Below, one piece after another: positions 5,919 through 7,202 of a stretch of DNA of 7,202 nucleotides. The stretch lies in contig JADFIX010000178.1 of assembly GCA_022566435.1 (NCBI GenBank), forward strand, positions 1 through 7,202, in the 5' to 3' direction. The notes under the pieces were generated by a model, which made no database searches, was not told where the DNA came from, and saw only the letters and a list, made by a program, of their open reading frames with translations. A program made the position numbers and the translations under genes. The stretch comes from Planctomycetota bacterium. Lineage in GTDB: Bacteria > Planctomycetota > Phycisphaerae > UBA1845. Every line of letters starts with the position of its first letter. The first letter of the stretch is position 1.

Positions 5919-6184
5919 CAAATCGTTTGCAGAACCGGCTGTCCGCGAAACCGGATGATTGAATGATTCCCCGGCTGCCGGTGTCGCGCCTCCATCCTCA
6001 GTGTTGCGCCCAGCGTACTGTCGCACCTTCAGGCATGCGCCGCCAGCGGTGCAGCGGGTCATTTACGCCCCACCGGCCACTCGCCCGAGTCTCCGAGTGA
6101 TTCCCTGTCGGGACAACGCAGTCCCTTCCGACCCCTGGATCGGGGGTTTCAGCCGGCACGGCGCACGGTTGCTTTGGGGGCCCG

Positions 6185-6655
6185 CTAGCGCCTCGACCTG
6201 ATCTCACGATCCATCTCGCGCTTATGGTCGCGGGCCTTCATGTCATGTCGCTTGTCCGCATTCTGCTTGCCTCTGGCGAGACCGATGGTCACTTTGGCGA
6301 TTCCACGCTCATTAAAGTAAATTCGAAGGGGCACGAGTGTGAGGCCCCGTTGCTCCACTTTGGGCCGGATTTTCTCGATCTCCCGTCGATGAAGAAGGAG
6401 CTTTCGCCGGCGAAGCGGGTCGTGGTCGGCGCTCTGGCCATGGCTGTACGGGGAAATATGTAGTCCGATCACCCATAATTCGCCGCCCTCAAGGCGAGCG
6501 TAGGCCTCCTCCAGCGTGCAGGCCTTCTCCCGGAGGCTCTTGACCTCCGTACCGCGAAGAATCAATCCACATTCGAATTTTTCCAGTATATCGAACCGGA
6601 AAGAGGCCTTTCGATTGCGGCAAATCGAGTTATCGGACGATTTTCGCTCGGCCAT
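6185..6655 (-). CDS. smpB: SsrA-binding protein SmpB
   Basis: SmpB binds tmRNA and brings it to ribosomes stalled on broken messages, so that the nascent peptide is tagged for degradation and the ribosome freed. At 156 residues it has the usual full length. Hallmarks run in order: ICRNRKASFRFDILEKFECG (11-30), GTEVKSLR (35-42) for tmRNA contact, GELWVIGLHISPY (58-70), HDPLRRRKLLLHRREI (78-93), LTLVPLRIYFNERGIAKVTI (105-124), GLARGK (125-130), DKR (134-136) and the basic tail KREMDREIRSRR, which in the family folds into a helix in the empty mRNA channel of the stalled ribosome. The start at 6655 gives the expected N-terminus but has only a weak ribosome-binding site (GAG, nine bases upstream). 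It is divergent from the sigma factor gene, with apparently overlapping promoters. The stop is TAG at 6187-6185. Confidence 0.97.
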   Translation of the reverse strand: MAERKSSDNSICRNRKASFRFDILEKFECGLILRGTEVKSLREKACTLEEAYARLEGGELWVIGLHISPYSHGQSADHDPLRRRKLLLHRREIEKIRPKVEQRGLTLVPLRIYFNERGIAKVTIGLARGKQNADKRHDMKARDHKREMDREIRSRR

Positions 6656-6725
6656 GTGCTTTCACTCGAAAGGAAACTCAGGAAAAAATCGTCTCGTCGG
6701 TTGCTTTTCGCGGAACCAAGCCGAT

Positions 6726-6754
6726 TCTATAGTCAGGTGGAACCGCTGCAACAA
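6726..6754 (-). promoter_or_regulatory. Probable smpB promoter
   Basis: On the minus strand TTGTTG (6754-6749) and TATAGA (6731-6726) are separated by exactly 17 bases. The -10 matches four of six positions and the -35 at least its TTG. Transcription would start near 6719, giving a leader of about 63 bases that includes a run of six T. The -35 overlaps the upstream part of the divergent sigma-factor promoter. Confidence 0.4.
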
Positions 6755-6776
6755 AATGCACCGGTTGTGGTATAAT
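6747..6776 (+). promoter_or_regulatory. Extended -10 promoter of the ECF sigma factor gene
   Basis: TATAAT at 6771-6776 is a perfect housekeeping -10 and is preceded by TGG, making the extended form TGnTATAAT. The -35 region is poor (TGCAAC at 6747-6752, 18 bases away), as is usual for extended -10 promoters. Transcription would start near 6783, about 32 bases before the GTG at 6815. This suggests housekeeping sigma expression and not autoregulation by an ECF-type promoter. Confidence 0.6.
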
Positions 6777-6814
6777 ATACGCAGGCAGAACGAAAGGGTT
6801 CGGTAGCAAAAACT

Positions 6815-7202
6815 GTGGCTTCGATCAGTCACGAAATCGAGAGGCAGCTCATTGAACGCGCGCGGCTGCGCGAGCCGGAAGCGATGCGCGAACTGATCGA
6901 GCTTCACAAGGATCGTCTTTTTGCGTTTCTGTGGCGGATGATCCGCAATCACCACGACGCGGAAGACGTGTGCCAAGACGCGTTTCTCAAAGCCTTTGCG
7001 TCCTTGGATTCCTTTTCCGTCCAATACCGCTTCAGTACATGGCTGTTTACGATCGGCTATCGGATATGCTTGAATCGCCTTCGCAGCAAACGGGCGATCA
7101 ACAGCGATCCGGATGTTTTCGCGTCGACCCCGGCAAGCGACGAATCGTCGGGCGTGGCGTGCGTCGAGTCGAAGGAGGCCGCCGAGCTGCGAAAAACCGT
7201 TT
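6815..7202 (+). CDS. ECF-type RNA polymerase sigma factor (sigma-70 family), N-terminal part
   Basis: These 129 codons run off the right edge. Region 2 is clear. LIERARLREPEAMRELIELH (12-31) and DRLFAFLWRMIRN (33-45) are followed by DAEDVCQDAFLKAF (48-61), the core-polymerase and -10-recognising helices, and by FSTWLFTIGYRICLNRLRSK (73-92). A Ser/Asp-rich linker (97-118) then leads to SKEAAELRKTV, the likely start of region 4, which is cut off. From family knowledge it directs RNA polymerase to a particular promoter set, often under control of an anti-sigma factor, which may lie beyond the edge. The start is inferred as GTG 6815: the frame is closed upstream by TAA at 6773-6775 and no ATG lies between. 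The nearest purine-rich site, GAAAGGG at 6792-6798, is 16 bases away, so initiation may be weak. The first ATG, at residue 24, would cut into region 2. Confidence 0.9.
   Translation, partial: MASISHEIERQLIERARLREPEAMRELIELHKDRLFAFLWRMIRNHHDAEDVCQDAFLKAFASLDSFSVQYRFSTWLFTIGYRICLNRLRSKRAINSDPDVFASTPASDESSGVACVESKEAAELRKTV

Larger units (their letters stand above)
5883..6184. other. Intergenic region between smpB and the pilin-like gene
   Basis: These 302 bases lie between two minus-strand genes. They hold the pilin-like gene's ribosome-binding site and leader hairpin, and a small stem ACCCC/GGGGT (6131-6147, seven-base loop) with no T-run in the direction of smpB. The ORF crossing it in frame with the pilin-like gene, and the minus ORF 5998-6207, show no domain. 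I found neither a clear promoter for the pilin-like gene nor a tmRNA gene, although tmRNA can lie near smpB. Confidence 0.45.

Noticed and set aside
5883..6062. 60-residue N-terminal extension of the pilin-like protein from ATG 6062
   Set aside because: A good ribosome-binding site precedes ATG 5882, which gives a normal short leader before the cleavage site; the extension does not resemble a leader.
6131..6147. ACCCC/GGGGT stem after smpB as a terminator
   Set aside because: Five base pairs, and in the smpB direction it is followed by CGGAAGGG instead of a T-run.
6062..6184. Possible tmRNA gene next to smpB
   Set aside because: No tRNA-like 3' end, T-loop motif or tag-peptide frame could be found on either strand.

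Overview
The window most likely comes from a Planctomycetota bacterium, probably of the Phycisphaerae type. Three protein signatures point there: a prepilin-type N-terminus ([19 protein letters not shown]) on a protein with CPSD and DGH motifs; a membrane protein ending in the CxxCGYxLxGL...CPECG zinc-ribbon tail; and a secreted modular protein ending in a dockerin-like VDVAP...NVDDVLFVIFAFKGEPYPF...PC segment. This is inferred from family patterns, not from a database search.

Layout, left to right. A minus-strand putative lipoprotein runs off the left edge (1-260). A 351-base divergent intergenic region follows, with two short dyads and weak promoter-like hexamers. A plus-strand multi-pass membrane protein with a zinc ribbon occupies 612-1631. 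The next 510 bases (1632-2141) have no convincing complete gene, but hold a start-less minus-strand coding-like remnant (1673-1801). From 2142 to 4426 lies one large secreted protein gene with two copies of an unrecognised domain. It is split into two reading frames by an apparent one-base loss at 2780/2781, and the second domain copy shows what the undamaged sequence should look like. The pilin-like gene (4710-5882, minus) converges on it. Then come smpB (6185-6655, minus) and, divergently, an ECF-type sigma factor (6815 to the right edge).

How the genes relate. No operon is evident; most neighbours are divergent or convergent, and the minus-strand pair smpB/pilin-like is separated by about 300 bases. 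smpB is the housekeeping trans-translation factor. The sigma factor has a clear extended -10 promoter whose upstream part overlaps the predicted smpB -35, so the two may share one control region. The lipoprotein, membrane protein, large secreted protein and pilin-like protein are all envelope or exported proteins of unknown specific role. I see no CRISPR array, insertion sequence, tRNA or rRNA, and no defence or biosynthetic cluster. The items most worth a second look are the frameshifted repeat protein, its near-identical internal 68-base block, and the shared smpB/sigma promoter region.
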